Assembly (NCBI GenBank): GCA_943704525.1
Contig: CALSCQ010001708.1
Location: forward strand, 5,001 to 16,218
From: Pigoraptor vietnamica
Taxonomy: Eukaryota > Opisthokonta > Filasterea
Reading direction: 5' to 3'
DNA: 11,218 bases
Numbering within the stretch: the first letter of the stretch is position 1; each line of letters starts with the position of its first letter. Below the pieces are notes generated by a model. It saw only the letters and a program-made list of their open reading frames with translations, had not been told where the DNA came from and searched no databases. Of the stretch, positions 1 to 11,218 are shown in pieces. The position numbers and the translations under genes were made by a program.

Positions 1-627
1 ATGCCGCCAAGAAGATTGGCAAGGCGGCCGCCTTCGTTATTGGCCTCGGCTTCCTTGGCATCCAGGTGCGTTCATGTGATGTCGCTCTCTTCGTTAACAC
101 ACATGCACACTTACATGGCGGGTGGCGACGGCGACACATTACTGCAACTCGCTACCGTGTACTGTGTTTGTTTTGCGCATCGCTACTTTCATTCGCTGAA
201 TCTCCCTTTTATGATGTAACATTTCCGCGCTTAGGGCGCCGCGTACACTGGCTACATCCACGTGAACTGGCTCAAGGTGCAGACGGACCTCGTCAAGGCT
301 CTCGACACGAACCAGGACGGCAAGGTGCGCGCACGTGCTGTGTGGAATCGTTGGCATACTTCACTCTCTTCTCTTTTCCCTTTAAGCTTACGTGTTTCAA
401 TCTCCGTCTTTGCAGATCGACGGGCATGAAGTCAAGTGAGTGCTTGCAGAGTCTTACGTTTGCCACGCTGTGTGTGCTACAGTGTTATATTGCTTTTGTT
501 CTAAACGCCAACTACATAATGCACTCGCAGGTATTACCTCGACCGTGCGCTCACGATCGCCAAGTACAACCTCCCCACGTCGACTGGCTTTGCTGCCGGC
601 CTTCTCCTCGGCCTCCGGTCCGGCTAG
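1..627 (+). CDS. FUN14-domain (FUNDC-like) membrane protein, 3' part, 4 exons, 5' end outside window
   Basis: Exons are <3-65, 235-324, 416-435 and 531-627 (stop TAG 625-627). Introns 66-234, 325-415 and 436-530 all start GTG and end TAG or CAG, and the phases join cleanly (0, 0, 2). The 89 visible residues read: an opening hydrophobic helix (KIGKAAAFVIGLGFLGIQ), then GAAYTGYIHVNW, a charged amphipathic stretch, an EF-hand-type loop DTNQDGKIDGHE, a linker, and a last hydrophobic segment TSTGFAAGLLLGLRSG at the very C-terminus. The GY(I/V)xVxW block and the terminal STGF.GG.LLGL-type segment are the hallmarks I know from the FUN14 family. In animals FUNDC1 is a mitochondrial outer-membrane mitophagy receptor; more widely the family role is poorly defined. 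The N-terminus, where an LC3/Atg8-interacting motif would sit, is missing here, so a mitophagy role cannot be tested. Family call is strong; function is inference. Confidence 0.85.
304..430 (+). other. EF-hand-type Ca2+-binding loop inside the FUN14 domain, interrupted by an intron
   Basis: The spliced product reads D-T-N-Q-D-G-K | I-D-G-H-E. This matches the canonical 12-residue EF-hand loop at position 1 (Asp), 3 (Asn), 5 (Asp), 6 (Gly), 8 (Ile) and 12 (Glu). The intron at 325-415 falls between loop positions 7 and 8. Flanking sequence (VQTDLVKAL before, VKYYLDRALTIAKY after) could form the E and F helices. Only one loop is visible, so a second EF-hand partner is absent from the visible part, or lies upstream, or binding occurs through dimerisation. 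The loop match is direct observation; calcium binding is inferred. Confidence 0.75.
416..435 (+). other. 20-nt microexon of the FUN14 gene
   Basis: The exon lies between a pyrimidine-rich acceptor ending TTTGCAG (415) and a strong donor GTGAGT (436). It encodes the second half of the EF-hand loop plus V and two bases of a Lys codon. The length is not a multiple of three, so skipping would shift the frame and remove the terminal membrane segment. It is supported by frame continuity into exon 531-627 and by completing a perfect EF-hand motif. Confidence 0.75.
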
Positions 628-876
628 AGCAGAGCACTGCGATGGCGCTTGAGTTTGTGTTTGGTTTGTGCTGCTTTTCTCGGAAGTTTTGCTGCGTTCT
701 TGCGTTCTTTCCGCGCCGCTTTGCGTGTCGCTGCGTGCAAGCGTCTCGCAGTTCGATTTCGGGATTGACTCCCTATTGAGCTGGTGAATCTAAGGCAATG
801 TCCCTTTGTTTTCGGTAGAATGCCGATGTAGACTTCAGCCGCAACTTCAACAGAAACTCGGTTGGGCGCTGCGTTC

Positions 877-878
<2 letters not shown>

Positions 879-910
<32 letters not shown>

Positions 911-945
911 CTGTTTGTGTGTGTGTGTGTGCACGCGCGCGCGTA
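879..945. repeat. Interrupted GT microsatellite running into CG alternation
   Basis: (GT)15 at 879-908, a short TTCTGTTT-type interruption, then (GT)7 at 917-930 continuing as GCACGCGCGCGCGTA to about 945. From 917 to 945 purine and pyrimidine alternate without a break, which is the sequence type that favours left-handed Z-DNA. It lies between the two convergent 3' ends. Confidence 0.9.
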
Positions 946-1104
946 TTATGGACGTGTGTCTTGCCTTGGTCGCCACGTGGTCCACATACACCTTCATATT
1001 CATTCAACGCAAAACAACACAGAGGGGAATCAGAAGGGAAGAAATTGCGCACACCCCCTGTCCCCCCTGACGCACGCAGCACGCAATCGCAACAGCACGC
1101 GTGC

Positions 1105-1124
1105 AAAAAAAAAAAAAAAAAAAA
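1105..1124. repeat. A20 homopolymer (T20 on the HEATR5 sense strand)
   Basis: Twenty consecutive A on the plus strand abut the HEATR5 TGA stop (1127-1125). In the HEATR5 transcript this is a U20 run starting at the first base of the 3' UTR. No target-site duplication or retroposed gene body is evident next to it. Exact length in such runs is prone to sequencing error. Confidence 0.9.
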
Positions 1125-4100
1125 TCACTTGAAATTGCTAAAGTCCATCTTGAGCTGAATGCTCGGCGTGGACGGCTGCGACACGACCTTCGCAGCAACC
1201 GCCGCCTTCTTCTGCTCCGCCTTGCGTGCGCGCTCAGCGTCCTCGCGAATCGCGGCCTCGAGCCTCGCGCGGCGGTCAGCGGGCAGCGACGCCGTGATTG
1301 CGCGGAAGGCGTCCGGCTTTGTGGGTGCGAGCTGGAGGAGAGCCGCAAGGGCGCACGTGTGAAGCGCTGCGGCGTGCGCGGCGTGTTGGGGGAGCGGCTT
1401 CGGGTCCGTCGACAGGCGGAGGAAGGGCACGAGCAGAGGGATGATGAGCGCAAGCACCTTGGGCGCTGTGGGCCGGGAAGAGGAAAGGGCGAGATGCCGT
1501 CAGCCGAGCAAGAAATTGCAGACTCGCATCGCAGTTTCGATAGAGCACACACAACACCATAAGACAGGCACGGCTATGACGCAGTGTCGATCGTAAACAC
1601 ACACACATTCAACACAACGAGATAAAAGGGGACAGAACAGGCGCTCACCGTGCTCCCCAGACTGCGCAAAGAGCGCCTCGAGCAGCCGCAGCGAGTCCGT
1701 CACGACGGCCACTTCCGCCTCGGAGTTCGCCGGCGCAAGTCCCGCCTTCGCCACAACGGAGACAATGTCCGAGACGAGCGACTGGACGTACGGCACGGCG
1801 CGGGGGAAGTCCGGCAGCTGCACAAACGACAAGAGCGTCTGGACGGCAGCAAGGCGGCCCTGGGTGGCGATGGGTCAAAGTGTCGTCAGCGAAACGCATG
1901 GAGGACGTCAAGAAACAGCGTTTATAAAGTAAGTAGAAGAACAAAGAAAAAAGAATAAAAGGAACGAAAAAATTGGGTGAGAAACAAAATACTGGCGCGT
2001 TGGACGCCTTGTTGAGAGTGGGCACAAGCACAACCTCATCGACAACACACCTGTGCGTCCCCGCCCTGCAAGACCTGGCGCAGGCACGCGACATACCGCC
2101 CCTCGAGTTCCTGCGTCCACACCTCCGGGGGTGCGCAGAGCACAAAGACGGCAAGGCCCAAAAGCCCTGTGCGGGCGCGGGCGTCCTTCACGCCGTGCGC
2201 CTTGATGGCCGCCTCAAGCGAGTCGCAGAATGCAGAGAGGGCGCACTGGAGAATCGTCGCCTGAGGGACGTCGTGCTCGACAACGCCGTCCACAGGAAGC
2301 GAGACGAGCGTGCGCAGCGCCTTGAGGGCGAGCGACGCGGCGTTCGCATCGTCGCACCGGAGGACTCCCCCCGTGAGGAAGAGCGCCGTTGGAAGGATCT
2401 GGAGACCAATGGCACGAGGCACCATCGAAGGCAGCGAGGCGAGTGTCGAGAGCGTCACTGCGACGAGTTGAAGCGCGTCCGACGACAGCGCGAGCGACTG
2501 GCCGCGGCTATCAAACGAAGGGTCGATCGTCGGTATCTGTCGCAACAAGACGCACGCGCACACGTCCAGCGTCGCAAAGGCACGTGACCGGCCGGGGCGG
2601 ACTTCGAGCGCGTTGGGCGGCTCTATCCACCCGGACGACTTGACGAGCTGGTGGACCGCCTCCATCGCGAGCAGCTGCACCTCGACCTCCTGCGTCTGCA
2701 CGAGGCGGTGGAGCACGGCAAGCAGCTCGACGTACAGCTCCATGGAGAGGCCCATCGTCTCGGTGCCGTCCGACGGGTCGTCAAACAGCGGCGACGGCCT
2801 GAACAGCCGCTGCAGAGTGCGCAGGCACATGGTCACCGTCGACGGCTCGGAGCGGACCGAGAGTGCCTGCACGCACAGCCCAAAGACGAGGTAGAACGAG
2901 TCGCCGCGCTTCGCCTCCTTCTTCTCCTCCTTCTTCTCGGGCTGGGCATCCGCCGCCTCCCCCTCCGCAGCGGCGGGGGGTTGTGCGGGCGGTTCGGCCT
3001 CCCGCACAAACAGCGACCCGTGCGGCGTGTCCATCAGCAGCGACACGGCGTACACGACCGTCGGCCAAGACCTGTCATAGTACGGCTGCACCTTATCGCG
3101 CGTTCCGCTCGCGTAAAAGGCGCCGCCGCCCGGCAGCTGCTTCAGGTACTGCTCCGGCAGCCCGATCACCGCGGCATCCTTCAGCAGGTCCATCCAGAGG
3201 CGGCTTAGGCGCGCGAGGAACGGCTCCACCATCTCTCCCAAGTAGTCGCACGTCGTCGACGTCCTGCTCACCACGTAAATCCGCGCCCACGCCGTCAGAA
3301 GGGCCAGTCGCACCATCGTCGCCGCAGACTCGTTGAACGCCGCGCGCTCGTACGTCTCCATCCCATCAAGGAGCGTCACGAGGAGGCCCTGCACCTTGCG
3401 CAAGTCCAGCACGTTCCGGCTCACACCGCTCGAGATCCACTGCGCGCACACCTGGCACGCGGCGGCCGTGACCGTGGGCGACACGTCCGCCCCAAACGCC
3501 GGGCGCAGGGCAGCGCCAATCTGCGCCTGATACTGCTCCAAGAGCGCCTGCCCCTCGACGTCGGGATCCTCCGCCGACGCAAAGCGGCTGATGATCGTCT
3601 CGAGGGCGCCCAAGCCGTGCAGCGCCAGCGCGTCCATTGTCGACGTCGCCGCGTTGAACGCCGTTCGCACGAGTTCGCTGAGCCGCAGCACGAGGAGGTC
3701 CTTCGTCGGCGACGCGGCACGCGCCGCGCGCGCGAGCGCGAGGTCAAAGTGCGCGGGCTTCTCGCCGCACAGCCGGATGATTTCCCTGAAGCACTCCATC
3801 GCAAATACCTTCGCCTCCCATCCCGGCGTCACGCGGCGCGGGGCGTGCGCAGCCTGTCCGTTGGGCGCCTTCGCAGCCGCGTCCGTCGGCGGGGGAGAAG
3901 ACACCATTCCCTCGCCATCCTGATCGTCCTCGTCCTCGTCGCCTCCTGCGCCGCCCGCACCCGCGGACGCGTCCGCAGCGCCGGGTGCGCCTCCTTCTCC
4001 CGCGGCGTTCTCGTCGGTCGTGGCGGTAAGGCGGTCGTTCACGAGCGCAAGCCAATACGACGGTCGCTCAGACGCAAGCGCAGCCATGAGGCACGAGATG

Positions 4101-7100
4101 GCCTCGCGCACTTGCGCGCGCATGTGCGGCATCGCCTCCGTGTCGAGCATGCCGAACAGTTCCATCTCAATCTCCGAACCACGCGCCGAGAGCGTGGCTG
4201 CGTCGCGCTGTGCGAGCTGGCGGACGCACGTGAGGGCCGCCTGTCGCAGCGGGAGGTGGCTGCTGGCGAGGCTTCCCCGGATGTACGGCACGTAGTCGGC
4301 AATGTTGAACTTTTGCGGCGCGAAGAGAATTATCTGCTGAATCGCAAGCATGCCCTCCGCGCGCACGCTCGGGTCGGCGCTCTCCTGCAGCTCGCGCGTC
4401 AGGACAACGCACAGCGCGCGAGAGTTGTCGCTGGCCTGGAGCTCGGGCCCGAGCGTCCCGATCACTCCGTTGAGGATCGCGCCGAGCGAGCGCCGCACCG
4501 TCGAGGCCGTGTGTGCGTCGGACGACAGAAGACCCGCCACGAGGGAGAGCATCGACGACACCATGGGACTGAAGTTGAGGCCGGCCGAGTCCATCGTGAG
4601 ACGGAGGCCGTGCAGCGCCCACGTCTGCACAGTGGGAAGGGGGTCGTTGGCAAGTGCCGTGAGAATCGCGACGGCCGACTTGAGGTGCTTCGTGGCGCCG
4701 ATGCTCCCGACATAGCGGTTGATGGCACCGAGCACGAGCGAGAAACCGGCGCGCACGTTGGGGTCGCGGTCCGCCTGCGAGAAATGGGTGAAAGGGTCAG
4801 AAAATATGACACGCACGTGCGACTACTCTCCTCAAAATCTCTCGGAGCGAGGAAAGCAACAAACCCCATCGCCTCACCTGCAGCCGCTCCAGGCCCAGCT
4901 GCATCGTCTCGGCGACAAGCGAGTCCCCAATGACGACAGCAAGACGTCCGAGCGTGTCGGCGGCAAGGCTGCGGAGCGTCGGATCGGGCGACACGAGCGA
5001 CCCCTACGCCATAACAGAGACAAAATTAGCGCTGGGGCGATGGTGGATGACGCGCCTGCACACGCGCCTCGCCGCTCCCTCCCCACAGTACGACCAGACC
5101 AAGGACATTGCCGTAGCACGCACATCGCTGCACGCATGATGCACTCAAGCCCCCACCAAGAGCAACTCCTTCGTCTTGTCCGTCGGCTTCCCCGCACCGA
5201 GCTCGCCCTTGGCGTCGGCAATCGCCTTGATCGCCTGCGAAATGGCGGCGACGCAATTCGACTGAATCGCGAGGCGCTGCCCGCCCGACGACTGCTTCGC
5301 CTTGTCCGCGCAATTCACAAAGTGCTCGGCGACCTCCTGGCGATGCGCGGGCGACAGGCCCGGGAAGACCGACGCAAACAGAGAAACGGCGGCGTCCAGA
5401 ACGGCGGCTTCGGCGGGAGGCGGTTGCGGCGTGCGGCCCTGCTCGTGGGCGTAGACGACGTTGTACGGGTCGTTCTCCATGGCCGAGTACGCCAGGACGG
5501 CGCCGGGGGCAAGGAGATCTTCGATGGACGAGTAGTCCGTTCGCTCCGCGTTCGGGTCGAGCGCGACGTCCGTCTCGTGGCAGAGCGAGCGCAGGATGGT
5601 CAGCGTCGCCCCGGAATCCGGCGAGTCCACAAGCGTGAGATCGGCGACGAGGAGGCGTATAAGCGTGGTGCACGACCCCTCGTAGGCGCTCTTGGGAAGG
5701 CCGGCGAACGCAGTGTAGAGGCGCTGGCGTGCGAGCGTGAAAATCTGGCGAATTTCGCCCGTCGCACGCACAGCCGACGCGGCGACGAGCATGAGAAGGC
5801 CATTGTTGAGCAGGCCCACCACGCGCTTCGACACCTCCGACGTCAACATGGTCGGGCAGCCGACGACAAACGCGTGGATCGAGAGGAGCGCGCACGAGCG
5901 GCTGCGCAAGACGTTCAGGCCGCTCGGCAGCGCGCGCATCCGCTCGGCCTCCCTCTCCTTCGTCGTGCGTGGAAGCACCTCGCGCCACAGCAGGAATAGC
6001 TTGCGGAGGTGGTCCTTGACAAACGTCGGCCCCAGGGACATGAGCGACGCGATCAGGCCCCACCCGGCCTCGATGACGGTAGCGGACGTCGCAGAGTCGG
6101 GAATGCGCAGAAGCTCTTCAGCGACGGCCATGACGGTCTTTGGAACGGTGTGAGGAACCCCGAGGGGGCACAGAGAGACGGCCGACATGAGCGATGCGAG
6201 TGCCCACGCGTGCCCGGCGAGACGCGCGCTCGAGACGCGCTCCTTCCGCACGACTTCGGTGCATCGCTCGGCGTACGCGGCAAGCTTCGCGGGCGCTGTG
6301 AGTGCCATAGTGCGCAGGCACCACGCGGCTGCCAGGCGCGCCGTCGGCGACGGGTGGCTGAGCACCGCGAACACGGGCTCAATCGCCGCGTCGTATAGCG
6401 TCGGCGGCGGCATGCCCATCCGGCGGAGCAGCGCGCCAATTTCACCCAGCGCGACAGAGAGGGCGTACGGCGTGGACGATGGATCGCCGGCCGACAGGCG
6501 CCCCACATGACGGCAGAGGTCGAGGACGAGACCCACTTGCGACGACTCGCCCAGCTGGAGGGTCACGGCGTTCCTCAGGACGTACGCAATGCACGTACAC
6601 GCGGCCGATGCGTCGGAGGGATTGGGCCCCCACTTGGGCGCCGATAGCGAGTCAAAGAGCGCCTGCGTCACGGCCGACTGATTCCGCGCCACCCACGCGC
6701 GGCCCACGTGACCGAGGAAGGCGACGAAGGCGTGCGCGAGACCCACGCGCACCTCGCGTGAGCCCTTCGAAAACGGCGACGCGAGCATCGACAGGACTTC
6801 CTGCGGCGTGTGCAGTCCGGCGGCAGACGGCGCAGGCCCGCCACTCCGCTGCAGGGACCCCTGGGGACCCTTGTCCGATTGCACGGCCGCAAACACATCG
6901 GCAATGCAGTCGGCAATCGCACGGCGGGCGTCGACGTCGGCGCCGTCGAATCCCTTGACGCAATTCGAGAACGTCGACTCGAGTTCGGCGGCGACGGCGC
7001 TGTTCTGTTGGTCCGCCAGCGAAGCGATAGCCTGACCCGAAACACGACATCGTTAGCGCGTGGGGCAGCATCGCAACACGCACACAAGCGACAAAAGAGA

Positions 7101-8525
7101 CATGGAAACGCAGGCGTGCGCGTGCACACACCTTCGCCGTTGCGATCCGAACAAGCATGCTCTTGTCTGAGAGGTTCGGCTTGACCGACTTCAGAATCTC
7201 CTTGTGCGAGCTGCTGCCCGACGACCCCAGCGATTCGACGATCATCGCGAGCACTCGCGTCGCCTCGGCGCGAATTTGCGGCGCCTGAAATTCCGTCGAA
7301 AGGGTGTGAGGGTTCGTTGAAAGAGTGTGAGGAAAGAGCTCGTCGAAAGAGGGTGAGGGCTTCGCCGACGTGTGTTAGGGTTCGTAAAGACGCCGAAAGA
7401 GTGTGAGGGTCACCGGAGAGGCACAGGCAGAGTTACAGTATTGGCAAAAGGGACAGGCAACCCACGTCGTTGCCGGCTTTGACGATTTTCAACATCAGAG
7501 CGACCGAGTCGAGGAAGATGCCGCCGAGCTGAGGGCACATAGGGAGAGCACTTCAGTTCAACTGTTTGGGTTCACGGGAAGCGAAGACAAAAAAAGTTGC
7601 GTGGGACGTCCAGCGCAAAACACACACGTGATTCCGTATATTCAACTCTGCAAGGAGCACCACGTAACCTTCCGACACAAATTCGAACAGAGCAAAACAA
7701 AATGCACAGCGAGTTCGGAGATCGGAATGTGTAAACATAGAACACGACCATTCCTGGCCCACAACAACATTCACACGCATAACACGCGCTTATCGCCAAT
7801 GCCGGTCGATTCCGCACGCGCACACACCTGCCGTCCGACTGTCTTGTAGAAGAGCCCGACGCACTCGAGCGCACCCCTGTTGTCCAACAAAATCAGCACA
7901 CGCACAACGAAATAACGCACAGGCGCCGCTGACCGAAAGCACCGCCAAGCCATGGGGATCACTCACAGCCGCGGGGACACTGGAGAACCGGCCTCCTTCG
8001 CGCGGAGAAAATCCTGACACTTGGCCACAATGTCGTACGGCTTGACGGTACCCGACGAGTTGCTGAGACTCGTGATGCACGCGAGCACAAGGCGTCTCTC
8101 CGCAGGGCCTGGGTTGTTCAGGAGCATGCGCACGAGCGCGTCCTGGAGCTTCGGCTGGATTGCCTTGGCGTCCGCCTGCAAAAAGCACACGCAGTTGGCC
8201 CATGCAACTCAGGAAATAAATAATACAGAGCCTGTCAAGTCCGTCATCGATGCTGAACGACAATAGAAGATGCAGCACACGGGCACAACACTCAACAAGA
8301 GCAAAACGGGCGCGGAACCGCACCCACGCACACTACAATCTCATAGCGACCGGCTGCCAAACACACCCGCTGCATGTTCTTGAGCGTGTCATCCACGCGC
8401 GTCAACCACTTTAGCACGACCTCGGCGCGCTGCTCCACAGAGAGGCTCGCAAGCTTTGCCTCGTCCAGAAGGGGAATCGTGGCCGTGGAGGGCGCCGCGC
8501 CCGTGGGCGTCGCCGGCGTCGACAT
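1125..8525 (-). CDS. HEATR5: HEATR5/Laa1-family HEAT-repeat trafficking protein, complete, 10 exons, 1969 aa
   Basis: Exons in transcript order: 8525-8367, 8175-7967, 7876-7828, 7528-7466, 7284-7132, 7031-5157, 5003-4878, 4774-2051, 1859-1649, 1465-1125. They total 5910 nt, or 1969 residues plus TGA. Animal HEATR5 and yeast Laa1 are both near 2000 residues, so this is full length. All nine introns are GT-AG, all donors begin GTG, and every junction keeps frame. Conserved family blocks include LECVGLFYKTVG (about 126-137), KILFLSD-like first-repeat region NLSDKSMLVRIATAK (197-211), LEQYQAQIGAALRPAF (about 1292-1307), ACQVCAQWISSGV (about 1314-1327), GGAFY followed by YYDRSW (about 1425-1445), and the C-terminus SIQLKMDFSNFK after a charged helix. 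Nearly all else is HEAT-type paired helices. Known family role: partner of the AP-1 clathrin adaptor in endosome-Golgi transport; animal HEATR5B also promotes dynein motility. The start is ATG 8525, the first ATG of its frame. Introns cluster at the two ends; exons 6 and 8 (1875 and 2724 nt) hold most of the protein. Repeat number was not modelled. Confidence 0.93.
2895..3005 (-). other. Pro/Ala then Lys/Glu-rich linker in HEATR5 (about residues 1468-1505)
   Basis: The segment reads as a Pro/Ala/Glu stretch followed by alternating charge (PEKKEEKKEAKRGDSF) just before FYLVFGLCVQALS, where the helical fold resumes. Animal HEATR5 proteins also carry a variable segment here, as I recall. Probably disordered; no motif I can name. 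Confidence 0.7.
3830..4015 (-). other. Acidic, low-complexity linker in HEATR5 (about residues 1132-1193)
   Basis: Between two helical blocks the protein becomes Gly/Ala-rich, then strongly acidic (DEDEDDQDGEG), then Pro/Ala-rich, before resuming at VTPGWEAKVFAMECF. That block aligns by memory with the HEATR5 region that also follows a disordered segment in animals. It is likely a flexible insert between HEAT arrays; acidic length and composition look lineage-specific. Confidence 0.75.
7292..7410. repeat. Degenerate tandem repeat in HEATR5 intron 4
   Basis: About five imperfect copies of a 20-22 nt unit with plus-strand consensus near TCGTCGAAAGAGTGTGAGGG begin near 7292, 7313, 7339, 7361 and 7391, with short variable spacers. 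They fill most of intron 7285-7465. On the transcript strand the unit is pyrimidine-rich (CCCTCACACTCTTTC), so the copies lie where a branch point and polypyrimidine tract for exon 7284-7132 would be. Confidence 0.75.
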
Positions 8526-8822
8526 GGTCGGTGTGCACTGATGCGACGCTGACGAAAGAGCAGTGAATGCAACGCGCTCGCGACTCTCTTGCGGCCCTTC
8601 TCAATGCAGCCACACGGCTGCCACAGCGGAAGGGACCTGGCGAGACAAGCGCACACTGCCTCGCGCTTCCACACACAGAAACACTTCGCCGGTGCAGCGA
8701 CGAACAGCCGCGCCGAATGCGCAGAAGGGCTGCGAATTACGTTGCGCTTAAGTGGCTCCTAGTGACGTGCGCCGCACTCTTGTATGGGCTGAAACTGGGG
8801 TTGCGAACGGGTGACTGTTGTC

Positions 8823-8854
8823 TGTGTGCGTGTGTGTGTGTGTGGTGTGCGCGC
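8823..8854. repeat. Short GT-rich tract upstream of the DHX40-like gene
   Basis: TGTGTGCG, a (GT)7 stretch at 8830-8844, then GTGTGCGCGC. It has the same sense-strand orientation as the GT tracts inside the introns of the downstream gene. Confidence 0.8.
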
Positions 8855-8902
8855 AGGTGGAGAATTTACCGAGATCTCGTTTCGAATTAGACCATCACGT
8901 GC

Positions 8903-8918
8903 AGCGTAACGTTACGCT
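8903..8918. promoter_or_regulatory. 16-bp perfect palindrome with an additional direct half-site
   Basis: AGCGTAACGTTACGCT is identical to its reverse complement. The half-site GTTACG (8911-8916) recurs as a direct copy at 8921-8926, ten bases on, and its inverse CGTAAC occurs again at 9003-9008 just before the ATG at 9010. It lies 92 bp upstream of the helicase start and next to CACGTG. A dimeric transcription-factor site is plausible; TAAC/GTTA cores are typical of Myb-type factors, but the factor is unknown. Confidence 0.5.
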
Positions 8919-9009
8919 TTGTTACGGAACGTCGACATCTCGACTGCGACCATTCACTTCAAGCAGACCTGCCGACGGTGCGAGGTGCTCTTCAACTGTG
9001 TGCGTAACA

Positions 9010-11218
<2,209 letters not shown>

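Larger units (their letters stand above)
628..1124. other. Tail-to-tail intergenic region between the FUN14 and HEATR5 stop codons
   Basis: This 497-bp stretch holds the 3' UTRs of two convergent genes. No convincing protein gene or RNA gene is seen; the Cys/Val-repeat frames here are products of the GT repeat. I see no AATAAA hexamer on either strand. A TG-rich stretch follows the FUN14 stop directly (about 650-670). Notable content is the GT/CG alternating block at 879-945, a CACGTG at 974-979, C-runs at 1054-1067 and the A20 run at 1105-1124. Confidence 0.8.
8526..9009. promoter_or_regulatory. Head-to-head intergenic region between HEATR5 and the DHX40-like gene
   Basis: The 484 bp separating the two start codons must hold both 5' UTRs and probably both promoters. 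No clear TATA box is seen. Candidate elements by sight: TGACGT at 8763-8768, a GT tract at 8823-8854 ending GCGCGCAG (which could also be the 3' end of a 5'-UTR intron), CACGTG at 8896-8901, and the GTAACGTTAC palindrome at 8903-8918. Transcription start sites cannot be placed from sequence alone. Confidence 0.6.

Noticed and set aside
1105-1124. Poly(A) tail of a retroposed gene
   Set aside because: No target-site duplication, no intronless gene copy upstream, and the run abuts a real stop codon of the opposite gene.
806-1132. Cys/Val-repeat open frames over the GT tract
   Set aside because: The repeated Cys-Val is the translation of (GT)n; no start context or homology.
3617-4933. 438-codon open frame on the plus strand
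   Set aside because: It lies antisense to HEATR5 exon 8, is Arg/His-rich with no domain, and runs across a HEATR5 intron and exon boundary. It is a shadow of high third-position GC.
4719-5999. 426-codon open frame on the plus strand
   Set aside because: Same reason: antisense to HEATR5 exons 6-8, Arg-rich, no recognisable fold.
7361-7385. TTAGGG-like telomere motif
   Set aside because: A single hexamer inside a degenerate intronic repeat unit; no tandem TTAGGG.
7529-7827. Possible RNA gene in the 299-nt HEATR5 intron 3
   Set aside because: I looked for tRNA-type TTCGA box and paired arms; a TTCGAA occurs but no cloverleaf could be drawn on either strand.
8818-9009. N-terminal extension of the helicase upstream of ATG 9010
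   Set aside because: The frame is open but begins in the GT tract, lacks an ATG in good context, and has no helicase-like sequence; the DEAH core starts right after 9010.

Overview
The window is nuclear DNA from an intron-bearing eukaryote, most likely a compact, GC-rich unicellular one. Three protein-coding genes can be rebuilt exon by exon. They use 19 inferred splice donors, introns of about 75-300 nt, GT/TG microsatellites, and no bacterial-style operon signals. I cannot name the lineage from sequence alone. The coding DNA has strong G/C at third positions, which also creates long open frames on the antisense strand. These are shadows, not genes.

Layout: (1) 1-627, plus strand: the 3' part of a FUN14-domain gene (FUNDC family, mitochondrial outer membrane/mitophagy in animals). 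It carries a textbook EF-hand loop split between exons, one of them a 20-nt microexon. (2) 628-1124: a tail-to-tail intergenic region with GT/CG alternating repeats and an A20 run. (3) 8525-1125, minus strand: a complete 10-exon gene for a 1969-residue HEATR5/Laa1-type giant HEAT-repeat protein, an AP-1/clathrin trafficking accessory factor. (4) 8526-9009: a 484-bp head-to-head interval, probably a shared or adjacent promoter, holding a 16-bp perfect palindrome with an extra half-site. (5) 9010-end, plus strand: the 5' 446 codons (seven exons) of a DEAH-box RNA helicase, closest by motif pattern to DHX40. It has one GC-AG intron and a 47-unit GT repeat inside another intron. The gene continues past the window.

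The three genes are conserved housekeeping genes with unrelated roles (mitochondrial membrane, endosome/Golgi traffic, RNA helicase). Their adjacency does not suggest a pathway or a dedicated system. I do not see a mobile element, CRISPR array, RNA gene or an obviously new system. The points worth a second look are at the level of gene structure: the EF-hand embedded in FUN14 and its microexon, the GTG-type splice donors, the sense-strand GT bias of introns, the GC-AG intron, the promoter palindrome, and the ambiguous 3' end of the helicase.
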